Below, piece by piece: positions 9,449 to 17,631 of a stretch of 64,000 nt of DNA. Under the pieces are notes generated by a model. The model saw only the letters and a list, made by a program, of their open reading frames with translations. It ran no database searches and had not been told where the DNA came from. Position 1 is the first letter of the stretch. Each line of letters opens with the position of its first letter. A program made the position numbers and the translations under genes. The stretch comes from DASUNP01 sp963728545 (GTDB lineage Bacteria; Acidobacteriota; Blastocatellia; UBA7656), in contig CAVSKO010000002.1 in assembly GCA_963728545.1 (NCBI GenBank), forward strand, positions 2,480,001-2,544,000, written 5' to 3'.

Positions 9449-10423
9449 ATGGATCTTTCGTTCAAATCAGTAGGCGATCACTCAACGGGAGACGGTCAGC
9501 CGAGCGCCGCTCTGTTCGACCGCATTTCTCACCTCTGCGAATCATTAAGACCACGGAGCCGCGTGACGAGCGCCGAGCGGTTATCCGGCGGCCTCAGCAA
9601 CAGCAGCTTCCGTGTTCACTTCGAATCCGGTGACGAGCCAATCGTCCTGCGCATCTACGAGCGCGATCATGGAGCGTGCAGGAAAGAACTTGAGCTTCTC
9701 TGCGCGCTCGGTCGTACCGTTCCGGTTCCGGAGGTGTTACACGCCGAGCCGGAAGGGTTCGGGGACGAGGAGCCATTCATCTTTTTGAAGTATGTTGAAG
9801 GCATCACATTCCGCCAGTTGAAGGCGACCGGTGACAGACGCGCCATCCAGGAGGCTTCCTACGCCGTTGGCGCGGCTCTCGGAGCGATTGGGCGGTACGA
9901 CCTCAGCTCGCTGGATCACGTCGGCGATGGCGCGCATACAATGCTCAAGAACATCAACGGCTACCTCACATCGCCAAGATTGATAGCGCGCACTGGCGGG
10001 ACGCTCGCCGGCCAGGTGGCGCACCTGGTCGCGAGCTGGGCGCCGAGGCTGAAATTGGTCATGAACGAGCGGCGGCTCGTTCACGGCGATTTTCGTAAAC
10101 AGAACGTCCTGGTTCGGCCCAAAGGAAACGCCTGGACCGTAGCGGCAATTCTGGACTGGGAATGTGCATTCGCAGGTTCGCCGATGTTCGATGTAGCGGT
10201 ATTCTTGCGCTATGAGCGACCCGAACAGCCAGTCGCGGAACCGGCGTTCACTCGCGGGTTTCTCGACGGCGGCGGGCAATTGTGTGACGACTGGATGGAC
10301 CTGATTCGAATTGTCGATCTCGCCAGCCTGTGTAGAAGCCTGACCGCCGCACATCTTCCAGAGGATGTCGAACGCGAGATCGTCGGTCTTGTGACGGCAA
10401 CGGCAACGCGACTTGCTTGTTGA
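9449..10423 (+). CDS. Aminoglycoside phosphotransferase (APH) family kinase
   Basis: The protein is 324 aa with a eukaryotic-kinase-like fold. RLSGGLSNSSFRV resembles the nucleotide loop, the catalytic loop is LVHGDFRKQNVLV (HGDxxxxN), and the metal-binding motif is ILDWECAFAGSP. This family phosphorylates small molecules such as aminoglycosides, macrolides or homoserine-like metabolites. The substrate cannot be told from sequence and a resistance role is not implied. It is convergent with the arsR gene that follows. Confidence 0.85.
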   Translation: MDLSFKSVGDHSTGDGQPSAALFDRISHLCESLRPRSRVTSAERLSGGLSNSSFRVHFESGDEPIVLRIYERDHGACRKELELLCALGRTVPVPEVLHAEPEGFGDEEPFIFLKYVEGITFRQLKATGDRRAIQEASYAVGAALGAIGRYDLSSLDHVGDGAHTMLKNINGYLTSPRLIARTGGTLAGQVAHLVASWAPRLKLVMNERRLVHGDFRKQNVLVRPKGNAWTVAAILDWECAFAGSPMFDVAVFLRYERPEQPVAEPAFTRGFLDGGGQLCDDWMDLIRIVDLASLCRSLTAAHLPEDVEREIVGLVTATATRLAC

Positions 10424-10468
10424 GGATCACAAAGAAGTGGCTACGAGTTGCTTGGAGTATAGTAGAGT

Positions 10469-10870
10469 TCAAGCCGATATAAGGCTCGTTGGTAGTGGCG
10501 CTCCTTGTAGCTGTACAGGAAGCTCTGGCGAACAGCACACACTTACTAATCGTTTGCGATCTCGCTGCATTGCTTTATCTTGTATAAGCCATGCTCGCAC
10601 TTCGCTTAAAAAACTTGCCGCATATACATCAGACGGCTCAACTATCCGGTAGTGCATCCATTTGCCTTCGCGTCTGGCTCCTACAATACCGGCCCGCTTC
10701 ATGTAGGCAAGGTGTCGAGAAATGCTCGGCTGGTTTGTCTGTAGTATCTCAACCAGAAAGCAAACGCATACCTCATCATCGCCCAACAGGTTGAGCACTC
10801 GTAAGCGCGTGCGGTCAGCCAACGCTCTAAAGAACCGCTCCATGCTGAAATTCTTATTTCCCTTGCTCAT
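10469..10870 (-). CDS. arsR: ArsR-family metalloregulator (first of two flanking the ars genes)
   Basis: The start is ATG 10868-10870 (MSKGNKNF), matching the second arsR start at 13038; a longer start at 10903 is less likely. The winged helix has LADRTRLRVLNLL, then the alpha-3 motif EVCVCFLVEIL with two cysteines that in ArsR proteins bind As(III), then QPSISRHLAYMKRAGIV (recognition helix). A C-terminal CC pair may help sensing. It is divergent from the arsenic operon and likely represses the promoter at 10905-10933. Confidence 0.9.
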   Translation of the reverse strand: MSKGNKNFSMERFFRALADRTRLRVLNLLGDDEVCVCFLVEILQTNQPSISRHLAYMKRAGIVGARREGKWMHYRIVEPSDVYAASFLSEVRAWLIQDKAMQRDRKRLVSVCCSPELPVQLQGAPLPTSLISA

Positions 10871-10904
10871 AAGCTGGCTATTGTACCATAGAAACACATT
10901 CACC

Positions 10905-10933
10905 TTGCGTTATATGTCATCGCGAGGTATAGT
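10905..10933 (+). promoter_or_regulatory. Predicted sigma70-type promoter of the arsenic operon
   Basis: TTGCGT at 10905-10910 and TATAGT at 10928-10933 are separated by exactly 17 bp, in the divergent arsR-ars intergenic region. The spacing and hexamers are good matches to the bacterial consensus. An ArsR operator would be expected to overlap it, but no clean palindrome is evident. Confidence 0.5.
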
Positions 10934-10989
10934 GCCCTCGTATACACGTAGGGGAATATGACCCTGCTTGGGTCAGGAGGGCGCATTTA

Positions 10990-11130
10990 GTGCGATTCAA
11001 GCGCTGGTTGCCAAAAGACCCCGTAGACAAGAGATTGCTCCTTATCGTCATAGTTTTGCTGATTTTCTATATAACTTTTTGGGTTCTGAATTTTCTCGGC
11101 TTCTTCCCGCAATTTGATAAACCACAATGA
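10990..11130 (+). CDS. 46-aa single-span membrane protein at the head of the ars operon
   Basis: A GTG start at 10990 lies 9 bp after AGGAGG (10975-10980), and the stop TGA 11128-11130 overlaps the next ATG as ATGA. The product begins with a basic stretch (RFKRWLPKDPVDKR) followed by one hydrophobic helix (LLLIVIVLLIFYITFWVL) and a short polar tail. I do not recognise the family. The coupling to the aquaporin suggests a subunit or regulator of arsenite transport, which is inference. Confidence 0.7.
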   Translation: MRFKRWLPKDPVDKRLLLIVIVLLIFYITFWVLNFLGFFPQFDKPQ

Positions 11131-11909
11131 AGGGTGCCTCAAACGATAGAACGTATCTTGCCCGCCGCGCTATTGCCGAACTGGTTGGCACGGCGCTGCT
11201 GTTAGCTACGGTGATTGGCTCTGGAATTATGGGCGAACGGCTCTCCGCGGGAAACGTAGCCATTGCGCTCTTAGCTAATACTATTGCAACGGGTGCGGCG
11301 TTGGTGGCCCTTATTTTTACATTCGGCTCAATATCCGGCGCTCACTTTAACCCCGCAGTCACCTTGGCCGATGCTTCACAACGCGGCATAGCCTGGCGGG
11401 AAGTGCCCGTATATATCGCCGCTCAGATCTCCGGCGCGTTCGTTGGGGTTGCTTCCGCTCACATTATGTTTAGCGAGCCTATTTTCTTCGCCTCAAAGCA
11501 CCAAAGACAAGGCTTTGCCCAACTATTCAGTGAATTCATAGCCACGTTCGGATTGCTTTCAGTGATCTGGGGATGTGTGCGTCTTCGCACAGAAGCCGTG
11601 CCGTTTGCAGTCGGCGCATACATAACCGCCGCCTACTGGTTTACCTCCTCAACATCATTTGCAAATCCGGCAGTAACACTTGCTCGCTCCGCGAGCGACA
11701 CATTTGCTGGCATACGGCCCGCCGATGTTCCCGGCTTTATTGCGGCACAGCTATTGGGCGCGGCTGCTGCGACTGCGCTCTTTCGCTGGCTTGTTCCTTC
11801 GCTCCCTAAAGATGCCCCGGATGTGTTGATTCCACAGGCGGACACAGAAGGCCAACCAACCGGACAGCTTTTCGAGCGAACCGAGGCAAGCAGATTTGAT
11901 AGTGAATGA
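11127..11909 (+). CDS. MIP/aquaporin channel, probable arsenite channel
   Basis: The protein is 260 aa with six predicted membrane helices. The first pore motif is complete (GAHFNPAVTLA) and the second is FANPAVTLARSASDTFAGI, so both NPA boxes are present. In several bacteria an aquaglyceroporin replaces the ArsB/Acr3 pump: arsenate is reduced inside the cell and arsenite leaves down its gradient (AqpS principle). Its position between arsR and arsC and the absence of an efflux pump here support that role. It overlaps both neighbours. Confidence 0.88.
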   Translation: MKGASNDRTYLARRAIAELVGTALLLATVIGSGIMGERLSAGNVAIALLANTIATGAALVALIFTFGSISGAHFNPAVTLADASQRGIAWREVPVYIAAQISGAFVGVASAHIMFSEPIFFASKHQRQGFAQLFSEFIATFGLLSVIWGCVRLRTEAVPFAVGAYITAAYWFTSSTSFANPAVTLARSASDTFAGIRPADVPGFIAAQLLGAAAATALFRWLVPSLPKDAPDVLIPQADTEGQPTGQLFERTEASRFDSE

Positions 11910-12135
11910 AGAAACATGGCACAAGCTAATCTGGGGCTGGCTCCGTCTATTCCTGGCCTTCGCACAGGTGTCGCTGGCGGCAGGCGGGCTGGCCCTATTG
12001 CTGACACTTGGATTGCATTGGATTACTTTTGCCGTCGTGATAGGGGCCACTGCTGCAATGGCAACGAGCAGATTGCTTTATCACGGAATAGGTGATTCTC
12101 AGTTGCAGAAAGGAAAGCATAATGCAAAGCGATGA
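11902..12135 (+). CDS. Small two-helix membrane protein in the ars operon
   Basis: A GTG at 11902 overlaps the aquaporin stop; a TTG at 11896 is an alternative. The product is about 77 aa with two hydrophobic segments (LFLAFAQVSLAAGGLALLL and ITFAVVIGATAAMATS). No family is recognised. Its end overlaps the arsC start by 14 bp, which supports a translated operon member. Confidence 0.6.
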   Translation: MNEETWHKLIWGWLRLFLAFAQVSLAAGGLALLLTLGLHWITFAVVIGATAAMATSRLLYHGIGDSQLQKGKHNAKR

Positions 12136-12613
12136 AAAAGCATTCAAAATACTATTTCTTTGCACGGGCAACTCTGCCCGAAGCATATTCGGTGAATACC
12201 TGATTAAACGTATTTGCCCGAATCGTTTTGAGTCTTACAGCGCAGGCAGCTTCCCTACAGGTAGAGTAAACCCGTTTGCCCAACGGGTGCTTAAAGAGCT
12301 TTACCACATTGATGCGAGCGATGCGCGCAGTAAGTCCTGGGAAGAGTTCCAAGGCGTGGAGTTCGATTTTGTCATTACGGTCTGTGATGACGCCCGCGAA
12401 TCATGCCCTATCTGGCCGGGACAGCCAATCGTTGCGCACTGGGGGATCCCTGATCCTGCGCTTGCTACCGGTAGCGACGAAGAAATATTTCGACAGTTCA
12501 GACAGGCCGCTCTGTTGCTTCAACGTCGCCTTGATCTATTCTGTTCGCTCCCGTTTGACAAACTCGACCGCTTAAAGCTGACCAAGCTTACACAAGATAT
12601 TGGCGACCAGTGA
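12122..12613 (+). CDS. arsC: Arsenate reductase, low-molecular-weight phosphatase type
   Basis: The start is ATG 12122 (MQSDEKAF) with AGAAAGGAAAG upstream. The 163-aa protein has the P-loop LCTGNSARS (Cys14-x5-Arg20) and the general-acid motif IPDPA. Cys pairs such as VCDDARESCP match thioredoxin-coupled ArsC. It reduces arsenate to arsenite, the form exported by the channel. Confidence 0.92.
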   Translation: MQSDEKAFKILFLCTGNSARSIFGEYLIKRICPNRFESYSAGSFPTGRVNPFAQRVLKELYHIDASDARSKSWEEFQGVEFDFVITVCDDARESCPIWPGQPIVAHWGIPDPALATGSDEEIFRQFRQAALLLQRRLDLFCSLPFDKLDRLKLTKLTQDIGDQ

Positions 12614-12642
12614 TACTAGCGGTCACTCAAAGAAATCTATGC

Positions 12643-13038
12643 TTATATAAAACTGGCGGGGCGTGGTGCCCCCTGAAGCTGAACAGGCGGGTTCGGCGCG
12701 CAGCAAACCCTTGCAAGACGCTTGTAGTCTTTCTGCATCTCCGGGTCTGCCCTCAGCCACGCCTGTACCTCGCGGAGGACTCGTGCAGCGTGTTCATCGG
12801 GAGGGGTCACAATCTGGTAATGCATCCATTTACCGTCACGCCTGGCATCAACAATACCCGCACGCCTGAGATACGCAAGGTGCCGAGAGATCTTTGGCTG
12901 ATTCGTCTCTATGACCTCGACAAAGAAGCAGACGCAGATTTCACCCTGGCTCATGAGATTTATTAACCGCAAGCGCGTGCGGTCCGCTAGCGCACGAAAG
13001 AACAACTCCATATCGAATTTCTTATCTCCCTTGCTCAT
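12643..13038 (-). CDS. arsR: ArsR-family metalloregulator (second copy)
   Basis: The protein is 131 aa and clearly paralogous to the regulator at 10469-10870: MSKGDKKFDMELFFRALADRTRLRLINL, sensor motif EICVCFFVEV, recognition helix QPKISRHLAYLRRAGI, and a CC pair near the C-terminus. It is convergent with arsC and divergent from the ArsI-like gene, so it probably controls the promoter at 13064-13092. Two ArsR copies flanking arsC suggest that two arsenic modules were joined. Confidence 0.9.
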   Translation of the reverse strand: MSKGDKKFDMELFFRALADRTRLRLINLMSQGEICVCFFVEVIETNQPKISRHLAYLRRAGIVDARRDGKWMHYQIVTPPDEHAARVLREVQAWLRADPEMQKDYKRLARVCCAPNPPVQLQGAPRPASFI

Positions 13039-13063
13039 AAAAATATTTTATCACAAATACGGC

Positions 13064-13121
13064 TTGACATATATGATTTCTGAAACTAATATCGCTTCAT
13101 ATACGTTTGAGCAAATATGAA
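13064..13121 (+). promoter_or_regulatory. Promoter and candidate ArsR operator for arsI-arsN2
   Basis: TTGACA at 13064-13069 and TAATAT at 13087-13092 have a 17-bp spacer. Just downstream, TTCATAT (13096-13102) and ATATGAA (13115-13121) form an inverted repeat, a reasonable ArsR-type operator placed to block elongation. The ribosome binding site AAGGAGATGG follows. Confidence 0.6.
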
Positions 13122-13133
13122 AGGAGATGGAGA

Positions 13134-13595
13134 ATGACAATAGGAATACAAAATCAAGTTACTGCGCTCAAAGCGCACCTGGCAATTAACGTAAAAGATG
13201 TGGAGCAGAGCATTGAATTCTACAAAAAAATGCTCGGCATCGAGCCTGCTAAAGTACGAACGGGCTATGCCAAATTCGATGTGCAGAACCCGCCGTTGAA
13301 TCTCACGCTCAATCAGGTTCCGTTTAACGAGCGAGGGGCGCTGTCGCACCTGGGGATTCAAGTCGCTTCGACCGATGATGTGCTTGCGGTGCGCGAAAAC
13401 TGGATTGAAGCGGGCCTAATCACGCAAGACGAGATGCAGACAAGCTGTTGTTACGCCGTGCAGGATAAGACCTGGGTACACGATCCGGACGGCAACGAGT
13501 GGGAAGTATTCGTGGTGCTGGAGGATAATTTGCCTGAAATCAATAAAGCAGTCTCTTGCTGCGCCCCGACGCAACCCGTCGCTATCGAGAAGTAG
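13134..13595 (+). CDS. arsI: ArsI/CadI-like vicinal oxygen chelate protein (putative C-As lyase)
   Basis: The start is ATG 13134 after AAGGAGATGG. The protein is 153 aa with the VOC fold: LKAHLAINVKDVEQSIEFYKKMLGIEP, then LSHLGIQVAS, and the thiol motif TSCCYAVQDKTWVHDPDGNEWEVF. The adjacent cysteines followed by HDPDG-EWE are typical of ArsI, an Fe(II) enzyme that cleaves methyl or aryl groups from trivalent organoarsenicals. Its place in the arsenic island agrees. A second CC lies near the C-terminus. Confidence 0.85.
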   Translation: MTIGIQNQVTALKAHLAINVKDVEQSIEFYKKMLGIEPAKVRTGYAKFDVQNPPLNLTLNQVPFNERGALSHLGIQVASTDDVLAVRENWIEAGLITQDEMQTSCCYAVQDKTWVHDPDGNEWEVFVVLEDNLPEINKAVSCCAPTQPVAIEK

Positions 13596-13604
13596 GAGCG
13601 CCTT

Positions 13605-14054
13605 ATGCAACCGGACAGCACCGTTATACGCAAAGCAGAGCGAGCAGACCTTGATGATCTGCTTGCGCTGCTTACGAGAGTAGCGTTACCACACGATGGG
13701 GTAGCCGAGCACTTGCATAATTTCTTTGTGGCGCGGGACCAGACGGGGCATCTAATAGGCTCGGCGGGGCTGGAGCGATACGGAAGCCTGGCGCTGCTGC
13801 GGTCGGTGGCAATCGCGCCTGAGTACCAGCACACAGGGCTTGGTTCCAGGATAACTGCCACATTGCTCGATTACGCCGCGCAGCAGGGGATTGCAGACGC
13901 GGTGCTTTTAACTACCACTGCGCGTGATTTCTTTGCTAACAGGTTCGGCTTTAGAGAAGCTTGCCGGGAAGACTTCAACGAGAGATTGGCGCAGTCGCAG
14001 GAATGGGTGTTGCCGCGCTGTTCGTCGGCGGCCTGTATGCACTGCGAACTTTGA
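13605..14054 (+). CDS. arsN2: GNAT acetyltransferase, ArsN2-like
   Basis: The protein is 149 aa, 9 bp after arsI. GNAT features are VIRKAERADLDDLLALL, GHLIGSAGLERYGSLALLRSVAIAPEYQHTGLGSRI (acetyl-CoA pyrophosphate loop) and LLTTTARDFFANRFGF. The C-terminal PRCSSAACM resembles the CPSSA-x-CM ending that I recall for ArsN2 proteins of arsenic operons. The acetylated substrate of ArsN2 is not settled to my knowledge. Confidence 0.75.
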   Translation: MQPDSTVIRKAERADLDDLLALLTRVALPHDGVAEHLHNFFVARDQTGHLIGSAGLERYGSLALLRSVAIAPEYQHTGLGSRITATLLDYAAQQGIADAVLLTTTARDFFANRFGFREACREDFNERLAQSQEWVLPRCSSAACMHCEL

Positions 14055-14112
14055 CCGACATACTAGACCGGCTCACTGCACACGGTCAGCGAGCTTTACT
14101 GCGAGGTACGAT

Positions 14113-14883
14113 ATGAGATTTTTTCGCGTAGCAATAGTCATTGGCCTTCTGGCTTTCACTGCACTGGCGCAAGACCCGCTAAAACTTCTCCCGCAGGCAT
14201 ACAAGCTGCAATTTGAAAATGATTGGGTAAAAGTGGTTCGCGTTCATTATGAACCGCGCGAGAAGCTTCCCGCGCACGAACACACACAGACCGCTTCAGC
14301 CTATGTCTATCTAAACGACGGAGGCCCGGTCGTCTTTAACCACACCGATCAGGTTTACGGGGCCGTGACCAGGCCGGCGACGAAGGCAGGCAGTTTCCGC
14401 CTCTATCGCGGCCTTCGAGAGCTTCACGAGGTAGATAACCAGTCCGACCTGCCGAGCGATTTTCTGCGAGTTGAATTCAAGACCGACCCGGTGAATGAAA
14501 AGAGCTTAAAGGGGCGTTACCATCGTGAAGAATATCCGGCGGGAGAGAATTTCCAGAAAGTGCAGTTTGAAAACGAGCAGATACGAATTACGCGGCTGGT
14601 CTGTGCGCCCGGCAAAAAGCTCGATATTTCTACCGGCCCAAGCGAACCAACTTTGCTCATAGCCTTAACCCAATCACAATTAAAAGTAACTAGAGTCAAA
14701 GGTAAGTCTGAGCGGTTAAATCTCGGCCCTGGGCAGTCGAGGTGGATTGAGCTGAACAAACAAGAGCAGCTTGAGAATGCGGGCAGCAGCGCGGCGGAAA
14801 TGCTGCGGTTCGAATTCAAGACAAAACCACTCTCTAAAGAGGCGCTCGAAAAGAACAAGAAACACGAACACCCCAAGAACTGA
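14113..14883 (+). CDS. Secreted tandem cupin-like protein
   Basis: The start is ATG 14113 (256 aa). Residues 1-20 are a signal peptide ending FTALAQ. Two similar beta-rich halves follow: the first begins KLQFENDWVKVVRVHYEP and carries AHEHTQTA with possible metal-binding His, the second begins KVQFENEQIRITRLVCAP but has lost those His residues. This suggests an internal duplication with one decayed metal site. It follows arsN2 by 58 bp on the same strand; a link to arsenic is not shown. The function is unknown. Confidence 0.7.
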   Translation: MRFFRVAIVIGLLAFTALAQDPLKLLPQAYKLQFENDWVKVVRVHYEPREKLPAHEHTQTASAYVYLNDGGPVVFNHTDQVYGAVTRPATKAGSFRLYRGLRELHEVDNQSDLPSDFLRVEFKTDPVNEKSLKGRYHREEYPAGENFQKVQFENEQIRITRLVCAPGKKLDISTGPSEPTLLIALTQSQLKVTRVKGKSERLNLGPGQSRWIELNKQEQLENAGSSAAEMLRFEFKTKPLSKEALEKNKKHEHPKN

Positions 14884-14963
14884 TTAACAGCTCTTGAAGC
14901 GCTTTCGAATAGAAGCTCGGAATGTTCGGGCACAGCAGCCGACTTAATCTTTTGAATCAATAG

Positions 14964-15006
14964 AGCGCAGGTACGGGAAAGCCTCGCGCTTTCCCGTACC
15001 TGCGCT
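14964..15006. terminator. 19-bp perfect hairpin after the cupin gene
   Basis: The arms 14964-14982 and 14988-15006 pair perfectly over 19 bp around a 5-base loop. There is no T-run on either side, so it may be a factor-assisted terminator or a REP-like palindrome. It lies between the arsenic island and the epimerase gene. Confidence 0.5.
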
Positions 15007-15159
15007 GCCCACATAAGAATTGAACTTGCGCTTAGCCTCCCATTTATCTAGAGTATTTTGTCCAAGGGATGCGACCTCTTATAGCCTGTCCGGTGTATGT
15101 CACGTGGGCGCAGGCTGTTTAGCAACACAATATCAAATCTGGGGAGTGGAAATCTTATT

Positions 15160-16158
15160 ATGTCGAACCAAGCAAGAATCCTTGTAACGGGTGCGGGCGG
15201 ATTCATAGGTCACCATCTGGTGACATTCCTAAAGCGCGAAGGCTACTGGGTGAGGGGTGTTGATATAAAACATCCTGAGTTCAGCGCCACTGACGCCGAC
15301 GAGTTCGAGCTGCTGGACCTCAGGCGTTGGGACAGCTGCCTCCAGGCCACCCGAGGGGTCGAGGAGGTCTATGCCCTGGCTGCCGATATGGGCGGCATGG
15401 GTTTCATATCGTCTCATCACGCGGAGATACTTCGTAACAACTCGCTTATAAACATAAACACGCTTGAGGCGGCGCGCGTCAACGGGGTAAAGAGATACCT
15501 CTACACGTCTTCGGCCTGCATTTATCCCGAATACAAACAGATGGATGCAAACGTCACCCCGCTTAAAGAAGAGGACGCTTATCCCGCGCAGCCGCAGGAC
15601 GCATACGGATGGGAGAAGCTGGTCTCCGAGCGTTTGTGCATGCACTACAGAGAAGATTACGGGATAGAGACTCGCATTGTGCGCTTCCATAACATTTTCG
15701 GCGAGTTGGGCACCTGGGACGGAGGGCGCGAGAAAGCACCGGCCGCCCTGTGCCGTAAGATTGCCCAGGCCAAGCTCAAGGGGGATTACAAAATTGAGAT
15801 ATGGGGCGACGGCCAACAGACGCGCTCGTTCTGCTATATAGATGATTGTATAAAGGGCATATACAAGCTTATGCGGTCCGATCATCACGAGCCTATAAAC
15901 CTGGGCCAGGACCGCATGGTCACGATCAATCAGCTTGCTGACATCATCGCCGAAATTGCCGGGGTATCCATAGACAAAAGGCATGTGCCCGGCCCCGAAG
16001 GCGTGCGCGGCCGCAACTCCGATAACACCAGGCTGCGTGAAGTGCTGGGCTGGGAGCCTGAAATCTCGCTCGAAGAAGGGCTGGCCCGTACCTATCCCTG
16101 GATCGAAGAGCAGGTCCGCAGGGCCCACTCGGCGCGCCAGCAAACGGTAGGGGCCTGA
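15160..16158 (+). CDS. GDP-mannose 3,5-epimerase-like NAD-dependent sugar epimerase
   Basis: The start is ATG 15160 (332 aa), with GGGGAGTGG upstream. Extended SDR features are VTGAGGFIGHHL (NAD binding), AADMGGMGFI, SSACIYPE and YGWEK (catalytic Tyr and Lys), and RFHNIFGELGTWDGGREKAPAALCRK. The AADMGGMGF and GTWDGGREKAPAA blocks are specific to GDP-mannose 3,5-epimerase, which makes GDP-L-galactose or GDP-L-gulose. In bacteria it probably supplies a sugar for surface polysaccharide. The gene is convergent with a membrane glycosyltransferase. Confidence 0.85.
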   Translation: MSNQARILVTGAGGFIGHHLVTFLKREGYWVRGVDIKHPEFSATDADEFELLDLRRWDSCLQATRGVEEVYALAADMGGMGFISSHHAEILRNNSLININTLEAARVNGVKRYLYTSSACIYPEYKQMDANVTPLKEEDAYPAQPQDAYGWEKLVSERLCMHYREDYGIETRIVRFHNIFGELGTWDGGREKAPAALCRKIAQAKLKGDYKIEIWGDGQQTRSFCYIDDCIKGIYKLMRSDHHEPINLGQDRMVTINQLADIIAEIAGVSIDKRHVPGPEGVRGRNSDNTRLREVLGWEPEISLEEGLARTYPWIEEQVRRAHSARQQTVGA

Positions 16159-16172
16159 GGGACAAGACGTCG

Positions 16173-17621
16173 CTACGCTTCTTTCTGTTGAAACGCCCGC
16201 TCGGGTGTGCGTGCTGTTAAGAAGATCAGAAAGACGAAGCTGGGCCAGAGTTGAGAAAGAAGACGGTCCATAGATGTGATGATATGCCAGGCAAGGTCGC
16301 GAGGGCTGATTACATAGATCAGGAAGTACCCGGCCAGCATAATCCCCAGCGTCATGAATGAAGCCACAATGCTCCGTTTTTCCTTGTCGTTGACATCTGA
16401 TCCCACAATCAGGAGATAAAACCAGAGAAGGGGCACTATGGTAACGGCCCAATGGCCGAACCCCAGAATGTATCTTATAAAGTAGTCCCCTATCACTCGA
16501 TACCGGGAAAAATCCAGCAACTTGGCGATCAAAGTCGGCCCGTCGCGTGGCGACATCAGAGCGTTCGGCACGGCCGAGAGGAAATATTTAAGGTAGATAA
16601 CTGCAAGCAAAATCGGCACTACCCCGGCCGCAAAAAATAACGCCTGCCTGACATAGGGCTTCCACTGCGGTCGCTGCCGCGCTATGACGACAAAGCGCGA
16701 GGCGAGTATGGCAATTATAAACAGGTTCCCTTCGTTCTTAGTCCACGCCGCAAGTCCCGCCGTAATCCCGGCAAGTATCAGGAACCCGTGCCCCGGTCCC
16801 TCTCGTCTGTCGTGGAGGTTCAGCAATACGATTGTGGCCAGGAAAAAGAATCCTATAGGAATGTCTGCGTACTGGTCGGCCCCGTGAATAATGTAATAAG
16901 GGGTGCACATCACGATCAGCCCTGCAAGAAAGCCCTGACTGCGGCTTCGCATCTTTGCAGTCGAGGAGGCGACCAGGCCTATCGTCGCTAGCGTGAAAAA
17001 CATCGCGACAACAGAGGGCACGGCGACCAGATCGCTGCCCAACAGGGTCCAGCAGCTGGCTATAGTGCTCGGAATAAGCAGCGGGTAGTCAGGGCCCGCC
17101 CAGTACATCGGCTGGGACAAGACGTCTTTCCAATTCGCACCGCCTCTGAATATAAAGCGGGCCTTCATATTGTAAACGGCCCATGCGTCCCACTCCCCAT
17201 GTGGCCTCTTCAGCGACGCAAAGATGAAAGTGATAACGGTCGAGACAAGCGCTATGAAAAAAGCGATGGGGAGAGCCTTGAGCAGCCTTTGCCTGGGCGC
17301 AGGCTGCGCGGGGGGGTCTGTTTCCGGGGCGGTTTCCACAGCGGCTTCAACGGCCCTCGCCCTGTAAAGCGAGACCGCGACCAGAACCGCAAGCAAGATC
17401 AAGTGAACCGCTATAAAGACGCCCCTCGAAGGCCCGTAAAGCGACAGTTGTGCGAACAGAAGGCAGGACGAGATGCCGAACCCGATGCCCGTCGCGAGGC
17501 AAAGCTTGACCGGCAGGTATGACTTCAGCGGCCTTGGGTCGGGCCATAAAGCGAAGACTAATGCCAACCCTACAAGTTGAGGAATGAGGGCTGATAAGAA
17601 TGCCAGGAAAACCATTAACAT
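16173..17621 (-). CDS. GT-C fold membrane glycosyltransferase-like protein
   Basis: The protein is 482 aa with about ten hydrophobic helices. The first large extracytoplasmic loop has RPHGEWDAWAVYNMKARFIF, where the acidic pair E-x-D matches the catalytic-site position of dolichyl-phosphate-mannose or undecaprenyl-phosphate-sugar dependent enzymes. Such proteins transfer lipid-linked sugars on the outer face of the membrane. The short partner gene at 17632 is 10 bp upstream. Donor and acceptor are unknown. Confidence 0.65.
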   Translation of the reverse strand: MLMVFLAFLSALIPQLVGLALVFALWPDPRPLKSYLPVKLCLATGIGFGISSCLLFAQLSLYGPSRGVFIAVHLILLAVLVAVSLYRARAVEAAVETAPETDPPAQPAPRQRLLKALPIAFFIALVSTVITFIFASLKRPHGEWDAWAVYNMKARFIFRGGANWKDVLSQPMYWAGPDYPLLIPSTIASCWTLLGSDLVAVPSVVAMFFTLATIGLVASSTAKMRSRSQGFLAGLIVMCTPYYIIHGADQYADIPIGFFFLATIVLLNLHDRREGPGHGFLILAGITAGLAAWTKNEGNLFIIAILASRFVVIARQRPQWKPYVRQALFFAAGVVPILLAVIYLKYFLSAVPNALMSPRDGPTLIAKLLDFSRYRVIGDYFIRYILGFGHWAVTIVPLLWFYLLIVGSDVNDKEKRSIVASFMTLGIMLAGYFLIYVISPRDLAWHIITSMDRLLSQLWPSFVFLIFLTARTPERAFQQKEA

Positions 17622-17631
17622 TATTTGCGCA

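Noticed and set aside
15229..16452. Minus-strand 407-codon frame over the epimerase
   Set aside because: Antisense to a clearly recognised epimerase; no motifs of its own.
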